Made by a program: the position numbers and the translations under genes. From Succinatimonas hippei (GTDB lineage Bacteria > Pseudomonadota > Gammaproteobacteria > Enterobacterales > Succinivibrionaceae), in the NCBI GenBank assembly GCA_004557545.1, contig SFGV01000012.1, positions 1 to 42,526 of the forward strand: a stretch of 42,526 nucleotides of DNA, given 5' to 3'. Positions 31,983 through 40,482 of the stretch are shown here, piece by piece (the stretch's first letter is position 1; each line of letters starts with the position of its first letter). The notes beneath the pieces were generated by a model. That model had not been told where the DNA came from. It did not search any database and saw only the letters and a list, made by a program, of their open reading frames with translations.

Positions 31983-33054
31983 CAGCCCTTCCCATTTCAT
32001 CGAGGATCCTCATGCACTCTGAGAGCTCCTCATCTGAACCTACTGAGATGCGCACGCAGTTTTTAAGCCCCGGTTTGTCCTCAAACGAGCGCAGGATCAC
32101 GCCATGCTGAGCCTCATTTGAAAATACCGCAGGGCCGTCCTTGAAACGCGCGAGCACGAAGTTGCCGGTTGAAGGGAAGATCTCGGTTACGAGGGGGTTA
32201 TTTTTCAAGGCCTCGGAGAGCCTGGCGCGCCTTTCGTTGCACTTGACGACACGCTCCCTGGTAAGTTCGATCCCGGTCGGGGTTAAAGCCTGACAGGCAA
32301 TCTGCGCTACCGGATCGCATATAGGATATGGATCAATAACCTTGAGCATGGTCTTTATAACCTGAGGGTTCGCGATGGTAAAGCCACAGCGGATCCCGGC
32401 AAGCGCGAAGGCTTTTGAGAGAGTCCTCGTTACTATGAGGTTGTCATAGTCATTTACAAGTGCCACGAGATCTGACCCCTCAGGGGAGAATTCGATATAG
32501 GCCTCATCGAGGACTATAAAGGTCTCAGGCAGCGCCTTTAAGGTCTTTATGAGCTCATCCTTTGGAAAGAGGGTTCCCAAAGGGTTGGCCGGGCTGTCGA
32601 TAAAAACCGCCTTAACATGGAATGGGGCGTTATTTACCGCGTCCGTAATGGCTTTGGCGTCAAGCGAGAAATCGTCATTGCGTTTGGCGTGAGCGACCTT
32701 CACGTTGTTGGTGTGGGCAGAAACCTCATACATGCCGTAGGTAGGCGGCGCGGTCACGATGCCTTCATCGTTTTCAATGAAGGTTCTGATGATAAGACCT
32801 ATGGCTTCGTCAGACCCGCGTGAGGCTAAAACCTGATCCTTGCGCACCCCCAGATAATCTGAGTACTTCTCGATAAGATCGTGCGGCTGGCAGTCAGGGT
32901 AACGGTTAAGCGAGGTCGAGTTTAAGAGATAGCTCTCCGACTTCGGAGACTCGTTGGCGTTTAAGAAAGTATGACCGTGACCGCCGATACGTCTTGCCGA
33001 CTGGTATGGGGTGAGTTCGCGTACGTGACGCGCGGTATTCTTCTCAATATCCAT
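31975..33054 (-). CDS. hisC: Histidinol-phosphate aminotransferase
   Basis: HisC transfers an amino group from glutamate to imidazole acetol phosphate. The 359-residue fold-type I PLP enzyme shows NANESP, LASRGSDEAIGLIIRTF, PTYGMYEVSA, DSPANPLGTLF, VLDEAYIEFS and the cofactor Lys in TRTLSKAFALAGIRCGF (about 212). Length and motifs match E. coli HisC (356). It is 8 bp from hisD and overlaps hisB by 8 bp. Confidence 0.95.
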   Translation of the reverse strand: MDIEKNTARHVRELTPYQSARRIGGHGHTFLNANESPKSESYLLNSTSLNRYPDCQPHDLIEKYSDYLGVRKDQVLASRGSDEAIGLIIRTFIENDEGIVTAPPTYGMYEVSAHTNNVKVAHAKRNDDFSLDAKAITDAVNNAPFHVKAVFIDSPANPLGTLFPKDELIKTLKALPETFIVLDEAYIEFSPEGSDLVALVNDYDNLIVTRTLSKAFALAGIRCGFTIANPQVIKTMLKVIDPYPICDPVAQIACQALTPTGIELTRERVVKCNERRARLSEALKNNPLVTEIFPSTGNFVLARFKDGPAVFSNEAQHGVILRSFEDKPGLKNCVRISVGSDEELSECMRILDEMGRADG

Positions 33055-33062
33055 GCTGTCTC

Positions 33063-34352
33063 CTATTTCTTCTGCTGCTCTGTACGTACGACCACGGCGT
33101 TGCGGTGCGCGTCAAGGCCTTCGGCGCTTGCCAGGGTTTCAACAACCGAGGCGATGCTCATAAGTCCCTCGCGTGTTGCGTGCTGCACGGTGTAGCGGCG
33201 GCGGTAATCGTCGGTGCCAAGCGCCGAGCAGGTTTTGGCGTAGCCGTATGTAGGCAGGGTATGGTTGGTTCCTGATGCATAGTCACCAAGTGACTCAGGA
33301 GTGTAAGCGCCTACGAAGATCGATCCGACGTTGCGGATGCGGTCAAGATAGCCCTCAGGCTCGGTTACCTGAAGAATGAGGTGCTCAGGGGCGTAATCAC
33401 AGGCGATAGAGCAGGCCTGCTCAACGCTGTCACACACCACGGCATGCGAGTGTGAAAGCGCCTTGGCCGCTATTTCGCGGCGCGGCAGAGCCTGAAGCTG
33501 GCGCTCAACCTCAGTTAAGGTCTTTTTGGCGAGATCCTCAGAGACTGTCACCAGAAGCACCTGAGAGTCAGGACCGTGCTCGGCCTGCGACAGCAGATCG
33601 GCCGCCACAAAAGAAGGATTGGCGCTGTCATCCGCCACTACCATGACCTCGGAGGGACCTGCCGGCATATCGATGGCCGCGCCCTGAGGATCGTTTGACA
33701 CCAGGCGCTTTGCCATGGTTACGAACTGGTTGCCAGGTCCGAAGATCTTAAGCACGCGCGGTACGGTATCAGTGCCGTACGCCATAGCGGCGATGGCCTG
33801 GGCTCCGCCTAAGCGGAAGATCCTGTTTACCCCGGACTTGCGCGCCGCGTAGATTATGGCGTCAGAGACCGGAGGTGGCGAGCAGAGAATTACCTGACTG
33901 CATCCTGCGATCATGGCAGGTACTGAGAGCATGAGCGCGGTTGATACCAGAGGAGCGCTGCCGCCAGGAACATAAAGACCCACGGACTCTATCGGGTGCT
34001 CGCGCAGAGAGCAGGTGATCCCGGGCCAGGTGACCGCGTCAACGTGGGTGCTCTGCTGGCACATGTGGAAGGCGCGTATATTGCCCCATGCCTTGTCTAT
34101 GGCGTCCTTAAGCCTGGGGTCAAGGCGCTCACACGCCTCATCCTGTTCTTTCCCTGAGATCTCAATTTCACCGCCATCATAGTGGTCGAGTGTCTTTGAG
34201 TACTCAAAGAGCGCTTTGTCGCCCTCGGCGCGGATGCGGGCGATGATATCTTTTACTATGCCCTCGACTTTCTGTGAGCTGCTCTGGGCAGGACGGGTAA
34301 GCAGTTCATCGCGCCTGGCGGCAGACGCGCTGTTCCAGTCTGTAATTTCCAT
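33063..34352 (-). CDS. hisD: Histidinol dehydrogenase
   Basis: HisD oxidises histidinol to histidine in two NAD-dependent steps. The 429-residue protein has VGLYVPGGSAPLVST, RLGGAQAIAAMAYGT, the signature GPSEVMVVADDSANPSFVAADLLSQAEHG with zinc and catalytic residues, and EHLILQVTEP and GDYASGTNHTLPT near the end. E. coli HisD is 434 residues. The gene sits 9 bp after hisG and 8 bp before hisC. The end is not truncated. Confidence 0.96.
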   Translation of the reverse strand: MEITDWNSASAARRDELLTRPAQSSSQKVEGIVKDIIARIRAEGDKALFEYSKTLDHYDGGEIEISGKEQDEACERLDPRLKDAIDKAWGNIRAFHMCQQSTHVDAVTWPGITCSLREHPIESVGLYVPGGSAPLVSTALMLSVPAMIAGCSQVILCSPPPVSDAIIYAARKSGVNRIFRLGGAQAIAAMAYGTDTVPRVLKIFGPGNQFVTMAKRLVSNDPQGAAIDMPAGPSEVMVVADDSANPSFVAADLLSQAEHGPDSQVLLVTVSEDLAKKTLTEVERQLQALPRREIAAKALSHSHAVVCDSVEQACSIACDYAPEHLILQVTEPEGYLDRIRNVGSIFVGAYTPESLGDYASGTNHTLPTYGYAKTCSALGTDDYRRRYTVQHATREGLMSIASVVETLASAEGLDAHRNAVVVRTEQQKK

Positions 34353-34361
34353 GATGGCTCC

Positions 34362-35291
34362 TTAGTCAAGCATCTTCTCAATAGGCACTACGAGAATTGA
34401 GGTCGCCCCCAGTTTCTTCAGCTGCTCAAGGGTCTCCCAGAAAACCTTTTCTCTTGAGACCACGTGCATGGCGACACGGTCTGGGTTGCCATCGAGGGCA
34501 ATGATTGAGGGGTTTTCGGCGCCAGGCAGGATCCTGCGGATTTCCTCAAGTCTTGCCTTGGGAGCGTTCATCATGATGTATTTGCTCTCAGAGGCGGCCA
34601 TGATGCCGTGGAAGCGCTGGACGAGCAGGTCAAGCAGATGCTGCTTTTCAGGATAAAGAGGCTGATCGCGTGAGATCAGAACAGCCTTAGAGGTGTAAAC
34701 GACCTCAACTTCTTTAAGGCCGTTTGACTGGAGGGTGGCTCCGGTGCAGACCAGATCGCATATGGCGTCGGCAAGTCCGGCTCTGGGCGCGACCTCAACC
34801 GAGCCATTTAGGATCACGGCCTTGTAATTTACTCCCTGAGCCTTAAGCACGCGGCGCAACAGGAAAGGGTAGGTGGTGGCGATCTTTTTGCCTTCGAGAT
34901 CCGAAAGTCCGTGCCATTCATCCTCAGATGGAATTGCCACGCTTAAACGGCAGTCACCGAAGTTCATTACCATTACCTGGGAGTAGCCGGTAGGCAGCCC
35001 GTCGACCTCGCGCTGCATCGCGGTTTCCTCAAGCACGTTCTGGCCGACGATGCCGAGGTCGACGACATGATCCATGACAAGTCCCGGAATGTCATCGTCG
35101 CGCACGCGGAGAATGTCGATTGGCAGGTTCTCGGCATGAGCAAGCAGATGATCGCGGCTCTCGTTGAACTTAAGGCCGGCGGCCCTGAAGAGCTTCTCGG
35201 TGTCGTCGGTAAGGCGCCCGGATTTCTGTATAGCGATGCGCAGGCGCTTCTTCTCTGTGGCCTGCTCGCTGCTTGCTGTGGTGATGCTCAT
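34362..35291 (-). CDS. hisG: ATP phosphoribosyltransferase (long form)
   Basis: HisG starts histidine synthesis, joining ATP and PRPP. The 309-residue protein is the long, HisZ-independent form: LRIAIQKSGRL, MPIDILRVRDDDIPGLVMD-like segment (here LPIDILRVRDDDIPGLV), LNGSVEVAPRAGLADAICDLV (PRPP loop) and a C-terminal ACT-like regulatory domain with RVAMHVVSREKVFWETLEQLK that binds histidine in relatives. It is first in the operon; the upstream gap carries the promoter, and no histidine-rich leader peptide is seen. The ribosome binding site is AAAGAGAT before ATG. Confidence 0.95.
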   Translation of the reverse strand: MSITTASSEQATEKKRLRIAIQKSGRLTDDTEKLFRAAGLKFNESRDHLLAHAENLPIDILRVRDDDIPGLVMDHVVDLGIVGQNVLEETAMQREVDGLPTGYSQVMVMNFGDCRLSVAIPSEDEWHGLSDLEGKKIATTYPFLLRRVLKAQGVNYKAVILNGSVEVAPRAGLADAICDLVCTGATLQSNGLKEVEVVYTSKAVLISRDQPLYPEKQHLLDLLVQRFHGIMAASESKYIMMNAPKARLEEIRRILPGAENPSIIALDGNPDRVAMHVVSREKVFWETLEQLKKLGATSILVVPIEKMLD

Positions 35292-35362
35292 GATTATCTC
35301 TTTAAATCAATGTTTTGAAATGAATGCTTACATGCGCGCGCAACTGCCTCGGCCGGCAGATG

Positions 35363-35402
35363 TGCGGCATATCACATATTAACACATTGCCGCATCTGAC
35401 AA
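35363..35402 (-). promoter_or_regulatory. his operon promoter with a flanking inverted repeat
   Basis: TTGTCA (35402-35397, minus) is a good -35, with TAATAT (35381-35376) 15 bp on as a possible -10. TGCCGCA (35388-35394) and TGCGGCA (35363-35369), exact inverted copies 18 bp apart, bracket the -10 region. This arrangement suits a dimeric repressor overlapping the promoter. Confidence 0.5.
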
Positions 35403-35539
35403 AGCACTAGAAAAGGCGCACCACAATATCTCTTTTGACTTTTCTCCATGACTAAGTTTTTCATGAGCGATGCATAAATCTTGAAAAGAGCAAAGCGTGG
35501 CCGATATTAAAGAAAAGAAGCGACAAAAGGAGGTTCATC

Positions 35540-35764
35540 ATGGCTGACATACTCTATCCGCTTTTGCCGCGTCCGCCCTTGAGTCCATCCGATCTCGTCT
35601 TCAGAAAAAGGGTGGGCAGGGTATTGCGCTCACATCGGACCAAGGATCGTAATGAGGATGATTTGATTTCAGAGGATGGTGATCCCTCCAAAGAAGAATT
35701 TTTAAAAGAGCGCGATAACAATGACCATATGGAGCCGGGATCTCATCTTGACGAGAGAGTATGA
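35540..35764 (+). CDS. Small hydrophilic protein of unknown function (74 aa)
   Basis: AAAAGGAGG, an almost perfect Shine-Dalgarno sequence, stands 7-8 bases before the ATG, and TTGAAA followed 18 bp later by TATTAA gives a plausible promoter at about 35481-35510. The product has a Pro/Leu-rich N-terminus (ILYPLLPRPPLSPSD), a basic patch (RKRVGRVLRSHRTKD) and an acidic Glu/Asp-rich C-terminus. No signal peptide or known domain is seen. Such a split of charge occurs in small nucleic-acid or partner-binding proteins, but no function is claimed. It stands alone and is divergent from the his operon. Confidence 0.55.
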   Translation: MADILYPLLPRPPLSPSDLVFRKRVGRVLRSHRTKDRNEDDLISEDGDPSKEEFLKERDNNDHMEPGSHLDERV

Positions 35765-36070
35765 ACACGAAAACGCGCACTTTAGCGTTATTGTGAGATG
35801 TCAGTTGGCCAAATTCGGGCGTCATCGTGTGCCAGATGCCGCAAAATAATGAAAAAAGCATGATTAACAATGTGTACACACGGATTTTGGCTTATCATGT
35901 GATAATCAACAGTAAAGAGGCGCTTTTTCATGGGGCAGAACAGCGCCGTCTTTTAGCGTGAACGTATAAAGGCTCTCCCCACGGAGGCTTGCAGGCGTTA
36001 GAATTAAATCAGGTCACAGCCGACAGGCTTTGGGATCTGAAAACAGGAATTCAAGACAAAGGAGTTTTCG
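35765..36070. promoter_or_regulatory. Gap with two palindromes upstream of the DhaM-like gene
   Basis: No gene is seen in this 306-bp gap. Two perfect palindromes lie 11 bp apart: TGTGTACACA at 35871-35880 and TTATCATGTGATAA at 35892-35905. They lie about 165-200 bp upstream of the DhaM-like start and may be operator sites for its promoter. No named regulator fits clearly. The rest, to 36070, looks like ordinary leader. Confidence 0.45.
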
Positions 36071-36478
36071 ATGATCGGAATTGTTGTTGTGTCACACAGT
36101 CCCAAGGTAGCCGAAGGCATCTGCGACATGGTTCAGCAGATCTCATCGCGTGATGGGAAAAAGATGCCCATTTACGCTGCCGGAGGCACCAAGGACGGCA
36201 GGCTCGGCACTGATCCCCAGATCGTACTCGAGGCGATAAAGAAAGCTGATCAGGGTGACGGCGTAGTGGTTCTGGCCGATTTGGGTTCAGGTGTTATAAG
36301 CTCTCAGGCCGCTATAGCGATGCTTGAGGAGCCTCTGCGCTCACGCGTGCGCATCGCCGACGCGCCTATACTTGAGGGAGCGATCGGCGCTGGTGTTGAG
36401 GCCGCTTCAGATTCAAAGTGCTCGCTTGATCTTGTGGTGTCAACCGCCGAAGGCGCGCGTCAGCTCCACAAGAAATAA
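36071..36478 (+). CDS. Orphan DhaM-type PTS EIIA protein
   Basis: This 135-residue protein matches the N-terminal EIIA domain of DhaM, which relays phosphate from HPr to the dihydroxyacetone kinase DhaK/DhaL pair. It shows IGIVVVSHSPKVAEGI with the phosphorylatable His (His9), VLADLGSGVISSQAA and DAPILEGAIGAGVEAA, all in family order. The following HPr and EI-like parts of enteric DhaM are absent, and no dhaK or dhaL lies in the window. AAAGGAG precedes the ATG. It is monocistronic, with a strong hairpin just after it. It may have a regulatory role or serve kinases encoded elsewhere. Confidence 0.82.
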   Translation: MIGIVVVSHSPKVAEGICDMVQQISSRDGKKMPIYAAGGTKDGRLGTDPQIVLEAIKKADQGDGVVVLADLGSGVISSQAAIAMLEEPLRSRVRIADAPILEGAIGAGVEAASDSKCSLDLVVSTAEGARQLHKK

Positions 36479-36494
36479 TTGGATTTATGGTTAC

Positions 36495-36526
36495 AAGAGG
36501 GCGGGACGCGGGCGTTCCGCCCTCTT
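36495..36526 (+). other. Long hairpin after the DhaM-like gene
   Basis: AAGAGGGCGG (36495-36504) pairs perfectly with CCGCCCTCTT (36517-36526), loop 12 nt, 16 bp after the stop codon. No T-run follows (GGTGTCC), so termination is uncertain; it may protect the message end. Confidence 0.5.
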
Positions 36527-36612
36527 GGTGTCCGGAACACCGGAAGATTTCCTGACGCTCATGCGCGATGATTATTCCGGAACTCTATTCCGGGTCTTAA
36601 GAGGAATTTAAA

Positions 36613-37356
36613 ATGCGCTCAAATACTCTGTATGGATTAGCACTGGCATCGCTTCTTCTTTGTTTGACTACGCCTTTTACCGCGAACGCAGATGATGATG
36701 CGGTCGACTGCTCAGCCTCAGGCTCGCGCATTACGGTAAAAGGTTATGGCGAGGTTGAGGCTCAGCCTGATGAGGCGGCGCTTAATTTCAGCGTTCGCGC
36801 CGCCGGCAAAACCCCGCAGGAGGCAAGAGATCTCTGCGAGCGTTCGGTTACCGCTTTTTTAAAGGGGCTCTCAGGCAGAGGTATTAAGGATGACGCCATC
36901 AGCGCCGGCAGTATCAGCCTTTATCCTAAAATCTCATATGATGAGAAGCGCCGCAGACAGGTAAATGACGGATATGAGGCGCTACGCGAGGTACAGGTAC
37001 TGCTGACGGATTTTTCGCTCATCCCCAAGGTTACGGATCTCGCGATGTCGTCAGGCTTTAATGAGGCTCCCGGCTTTACCTACAGGGTAAAAGATGACTC
37101 CAAATTCCGCTATGCGGCTGATGACAAGGCGATAGCCGACGCCAGAGCTCAGGCTGAGCATCTTGCCAAGGGCTTTGGACTTAAGCTCTTAAAACCATGT
37201 CATCTGTCTTTTATGCGTGATGAGCCGCGGCTTTTAAATTCTGATGTGAGGCTTATGAGCGTGGGAGCCCAAAAAGCTGAGGCGCCTGAGAGCCGTTATA
37301 CTCCGGGAAGCAAGCGGGTAACCTCAAGAGTAACCGCTGTATATGCCGCGCAGTAA
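36613..37356 (+). CDS. SIMPL-domain (DUF541, YggE-like) periplasmic protein
   Basis: The 247-residue protein has a signal peptide (cleavage near NADD, about 26) followed by the SIMPL pattern: ITVKGYGEVEAQPDEAALNFSV, KAEI-like central helix (VTAFLKGLSGRGIKDDAI), SLYPKISYDE, a YEALREVQVLLTDFSLIPKVTDLAM segment and a final RVTAVYAAQ strand. The E. coli relative YggE lowers oxidative stress by an unclear mechanism. AGAGGAATT precedes the ATG. It is followed 38 bp later by yoaA. Confidence 0.87.
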   Translation: MRSNTLYGLALASLLLCLTTPFTANADDDAVDCSASGSRITVKGYGEVEAQPDEAALNFSVRAAGKTPQEARDLCERSVTAFLKGLSGRGIKDDAISAGSISLYPKISYDEKRRRQVNDGYEALREVQVLLTDFSLIPKVTDLAMSSGFNEAPGFTYRVKDDSKFRYAADDKAIADARAQAEHLAKGFGLKLLKPCHLSFMRDEPRLLNSDVRLMSVGAQKAEAPESRYTPGSKRVTSRVTAVYAAQ

Positions 37357-37394
37357 AAGCGCTTTTCTAATAAGGAACAGCAGAGAGCCTTACC

Positions 37395-39674
37395 ATGGAT
37401 GAGAAAATCCCCCGGATGAGCCTTTCAAACGCGCTGTACGCGATCAGAAGCTCAGGCATGAGGGTAAGCTCCCGGGCTGTTCCTGACGCCGTCATAGGTC
37501 ATGACGGTCCTTCGCTTATTTCAGCAAAGCCGGAGGATTTCTTAGGCCGCGGCGGACGCTTTGAAAAAGAAGTCAAAGGCTTTGTTCCAAGAGATGGACA
37601 GCTGAAGCTTGCAAAAGATGTGGCAAAGGCCATTTCGGATGGAACCCTTCTGATAGCCGAGGCCGGTACCGGCACAGGCAAAACCTATGCCTATCTGCTC
37701 CCGGCGCTGTTATCTGGCAAATGCACCGTGATCTCAACAGCCTCAAAGGCGCTGCAGGATCAGCTGATAAATAAAGATCTGCCAAGACTCAGCGCCCTTT
37801 TGCGCTCCGGAAGCGTGAAGTACATGGCGCTGAAAGGCTTTGGCAACTATCTGTGCATAAAACGCCTTATCGATCGCTGTGACAAGCTTAACGTGCCATC
37901 AGGTGAGATGGGTATAGATGGCGCCATTCAGGGGCAGCTGTCACTGCCAGATGATGGAGCGGATCAGAAAAGATCCGCGGAATATAAAACCATAGCAAGA
38001 CTTGTCGCGATTAAGGTTGCCGCAGAGCGCGAAATAAATGATGGCACCCAGAACTGCTCGTTTGCCGAGATAAACTCGCTTTTCCCTCAGGATGTGGTGT
38101 CTGAGTTCAACTGCGATCGCAACCAGTGTTCCGGGCACAAATGTCCTTACCGGGATCGCTGTTTCGCGCTTGCGGCGCGCCGCAAGGCCATAAACTGCAA
38201 TGTGCTGGTAATAAACCACGCGTTATTCTTCGCCGACGCCCAGATAGACGATCCTTTTGAAAGCCAGAAACCCTGCATCATGCTGCCAAAGTACAAGGCC
38301 ATAGTCTTTGACGAGGCGCATGAGCTTCCCGAGGCTGGACGCAACCATCTTGGTGAGGAGGTTTCATACCGGGGACTAAGACAGCTTTGCGAGGTGTTAA
38401 ATCAGGTTGTAAAGCAAAATCCAGAACTTGATCTGAACGAAACATCAAAAGGTACGGCAAGGGTTATGGAGGCTGCGAAAGCGCTCACGCCTTTTTTACG
38501 AAAAAAAGGCGACGGAACCCATGATTTCTTTGAGTACCGTTTTGATGATTACGATGAGAACGAGAAGGATCCTCTGCATGTCTATAAGGTTCAGAACGAT
38601 GAGTTCCGAAACCTTATGGCGGAGCTTTATCTAAAAATAAAGGCGCTTAGCAAGCACGTCGAGGATATCAAGGCCGCAGATGACGAGGCGCTGGGCTCCA
38701 TTTTAGGTCAGGTAAAAGAAGCATTGCACGCTATCGGCGGGCTTATGACACTCAACAGCCCGGACAGTGAGCTTCGCGGCGGTTATGTAGGATCGGTCGC
38801 CGTTTCAGCTCATGGTTTTACCATGCGCTTAACCCCGCTTGAGATCTCAGGCTTCATGGGGCAGTACCTGAAAAAATGCGCCAGTTCCTCCATAGGAGTG
38901 GTGATGACCTCGGCAACCCTTTCAGTCGCCGGCGAATTTGGAAAGTTCCGCCGCGATATCGGGGCTCCATCTGAGGGTACCTTGGAGCTCAGGGTGGACA
39001 GCCCTTTTGATTACGCGTCTCACGCCGCGCTTTTAGTATCCAGAGGTTTCCCCGACCCTTCTGACCGCAACCGCGATGACAGGATCTTCGATGAGCTTGA
39101 TCCGGTGATCCGCGCTACCGATGGCGGGATCTTTTATCTGACCACCTCGGTAAGCGCGCTGGAGCGCGCTACCCAGATCCTGACCGCTCGGTACGGTATG
39201 GAGCGCCTGATCCTGGCGCAAAACCAGGGACAGCTTTCAAACACCCGGCTTCTTGAAGAGTTCAGGCGCAATGGAAGGGCTATTCTTATTGGAACCTCAT
39301 CGTTCTGGGCCGGAGTTGACGTGCAGGGGCGGGCGCTGTCTTTAGTCATAATCGACAAGCTTCCTTTCGCCGCGCCAGGAGATCCGGTAAACCGGGCCCG
39401 GTGCAATCTATACGATTCAAAGGCTGGTAAATCCAAGGCTCATTTTATGGGGATCTCGGTGCCTGAGGCGGTGATTGAGTTGCGTCAGGGGGTAGGCAGG
39501 CTTATAAGACATGAAAACGATCGCGGAGCGCTTGTAATATGCGATCCGAGAATTGTTTCAAAGTCATACGGCGCGGTGTTTATGCGCTCCCTTCCGCCTG
39601 TTAAAATATTCTCCAAGGTAAGTGAACTAAAATCTTTTATTTCGGTAATCCCGGGATCTGAAATCTCAAAATAA
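37395..39674 (+). CDS. yoaA: XPD/DinG-type 4Fe-4S helicase
   Basis: YoaA is an SF2 5'-3' DNA helicase of the XPD/DinG group, associated with the clamp-loader chi subunit and repair of stalled replication in E. coli. The 759-residue protein has Walker A AEAGTGTGKTYAY (about 89-101), a Fe-S cluster set formed by NYLCIKRL and CDRNQCSGHKCPYRDRC, the DEAH box VFDEAHELPEAG, and C-terminal motifs TSATLS and RQGVGRLIRHENDRG. It is longer than E. coli YoaA (636), the extra lying at the N-terminus and before the DEAH-to-motif III region. tsaB follows by 33 bp, the same neighbourhood as in E. coli. Confidence 0.92.
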   Translation: MDEKIPRMSLSNALYAIRSSGMRVSSRAVPDAVIGHDGPSLISAKPEDFLGRGGRFEKEVKGFVPRDGQLKLAKDVAKAISDGTLLIAEAGTGTGKTYAYLLPALLSGKCTVISTASKALQDQLINKDLPRLSALLRSGSVKYMALKGFGNYLCIKRLIDRCDKLNVPSGEMGIDGAIQGQLSLPDDGADQKRSAEYKTIARLVAIKVAAEREINDGTQNCSFAEINSLFPQDVVSEFNCDRNQCSGHKCPYRDRCFALAARRKAINCNVLVINHALFFADAQIDDPFESQKPCIMLPKYKAIVFDEAHELPEAGRNHLGEEVSYRGLRQLCEVLNQVVKQNPELDLNETSKGTARVMEAAKALTPFLRKKGDGTHDFFEYRFDDYDENEKDPLHVYKVQNDEFRNLMAELYLKIKALSKHVEDIKAADDEALGSILGQVKEALHAIGGLMTLNSPDSELRGGYVGSVAVSAHGFTMRLTPLEISGFMGQYLKKCASSSIGVVMTSATLSVAGEFGKFRRDIGAPSEGTLELRVDSPFDYASHAALLVSRGFPDPSDRNRDDRIFDELDPVIRATDGGIFYLTTSVSALERATQILTARYGMERLILAQNQGQLSNTRLLEEFRRNGRAILIGTSSFWAGVDVQGRALSLVIIDKLPFAAPGDPVNRARCNLYDSKAGKSKAHFMGISVPEAVIELRQGVGRLIRHENDRGALVICDPRIVSKSYGAVFMRSLPPVKIFSKVSELKSFISVIPGSEISK

Positions 39675-39707
39675 ATCACGCGTGGAAAATGTCCATGTGA
39701 GGTAATC

Positions 39708-40418
39708 ATGAATCTGCTTGCGTTTGAGACATCAACTGAAAATTGTTCCACAGCCGTTTTACGCTCTGACGGCGAGGTATTCAGCATCAATGAGGTGGCG
39801 CCGCAAAAACACGCTGAGCTGATCCTGCCAATGGCCGACCAGGTCATGCGGATGGCTGGAATAGAGAAGGGCGATCTTGATGGTATTGTTTATGGCAAGG
39901 GTCCCGGCTCATTTACCGGTGTCCGCATAGCGGCATCAAGCGCGCATGGATACGCGCAGGCTCTCGGGCTCAAATGCGCCGGAGTAAGCTCGCTTGAGGC
40001 GCTGGCGATGCAGGCTTTATACGAGACTGACGAGAGCTGTGCCGTAGCATCAATTGACGCCCGTATGGGTGAGGTATATGTCGCGGTCTATGAAAAAACC
40101 GGCAGATACCCCAAGGCGCTTTTGGAGCCATGCGTTCTTAAACCCTCAGCCGCCGTGCAGGCAGTTTCAGAATCGCTTGGAGCTCATGGCGCTTATGCCG
40201 GCGGCACTGGGACGGAGCTTCTTTATGTTGCCGGACTTAACAGAAACATCGTAAAACGTTCGCAATTTCCGGATGGTGAATTTATAGTAAAGCTTGGAGC
40301 CGTGCTCTTTGAAGAAGGTAAAGTTTTAGACGCCTCAGAGGCGCTTCCGCTGTATGTGCGCAATGAGGTTACCTGGAAGAAAATTCCGCAACAGCACGCG
40401 TCAGAGCATCACGTATGA
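39708..40418 (+). CDS. tsaB: tRNA threonylcarbamoyladenosine biosynthesis protein TsaB
   Basis: TsaB is the ASKHA-fold partner that activates TsaD in making t6A37. The 236-residue protein has LLAFETSTENCSTAVL, KHAELILPMADQVM, GIVYGKGPGSFTGVRIA and GVSSLEALAMQA as expected, with a weaker C-terminal half. GAGGT precedes the ATG. It is 33 bp after yoaA. A hairpin (CATCACGT/ACGTGATG, 40407-40429) straddles its stop codon without a T-run. Confidence 0.94.
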   Translation: MNLLAFETSTENCSTAVLRSDGEVFSINEVAPQKHAELILPMADQVMRMAGIEKGDLDGIVYGKGPGSFTGVRIAASSAHGYAQALGLKCAGVSSLEALAMQALYETDESCAVASIDARMGEVYVAVYEKTGRYPKALLEPCVLKPSAAVQAVSESLGAHGAYAGGTGTELLYVAGLNRNIVKRSQFPDGEFIVKLGAVLFEEGKVLDASEALPLYVRNEVTWKKIPQQHASEHHV

Positions 40419-40482
40419 CTCACGTGATGGTATGATAAACACCAGAAGAATAATAAATTAAGAAATACAGCAGGTAGTTTAA

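Noticed and set aside
35292..35540. Histidine leader peptide and attenuator for the his operon
   Set aside because: No run of His codons exists on the minus strand in this gap and no terminator stem with T-run precedes hisG.
35930..36060. A tRNA or small structured RNA before the DhaM-like gene
   Set aside because: No cloverleaf, CCA end or long stem could be drawn; it reads as ordinary leader sequence.
36495..36526. Hairpin after the DhaM-like gene as a rho-independent terminator
   Set aside because: The stem is strong but no T-run follows it, so I list it as a hairpin only.
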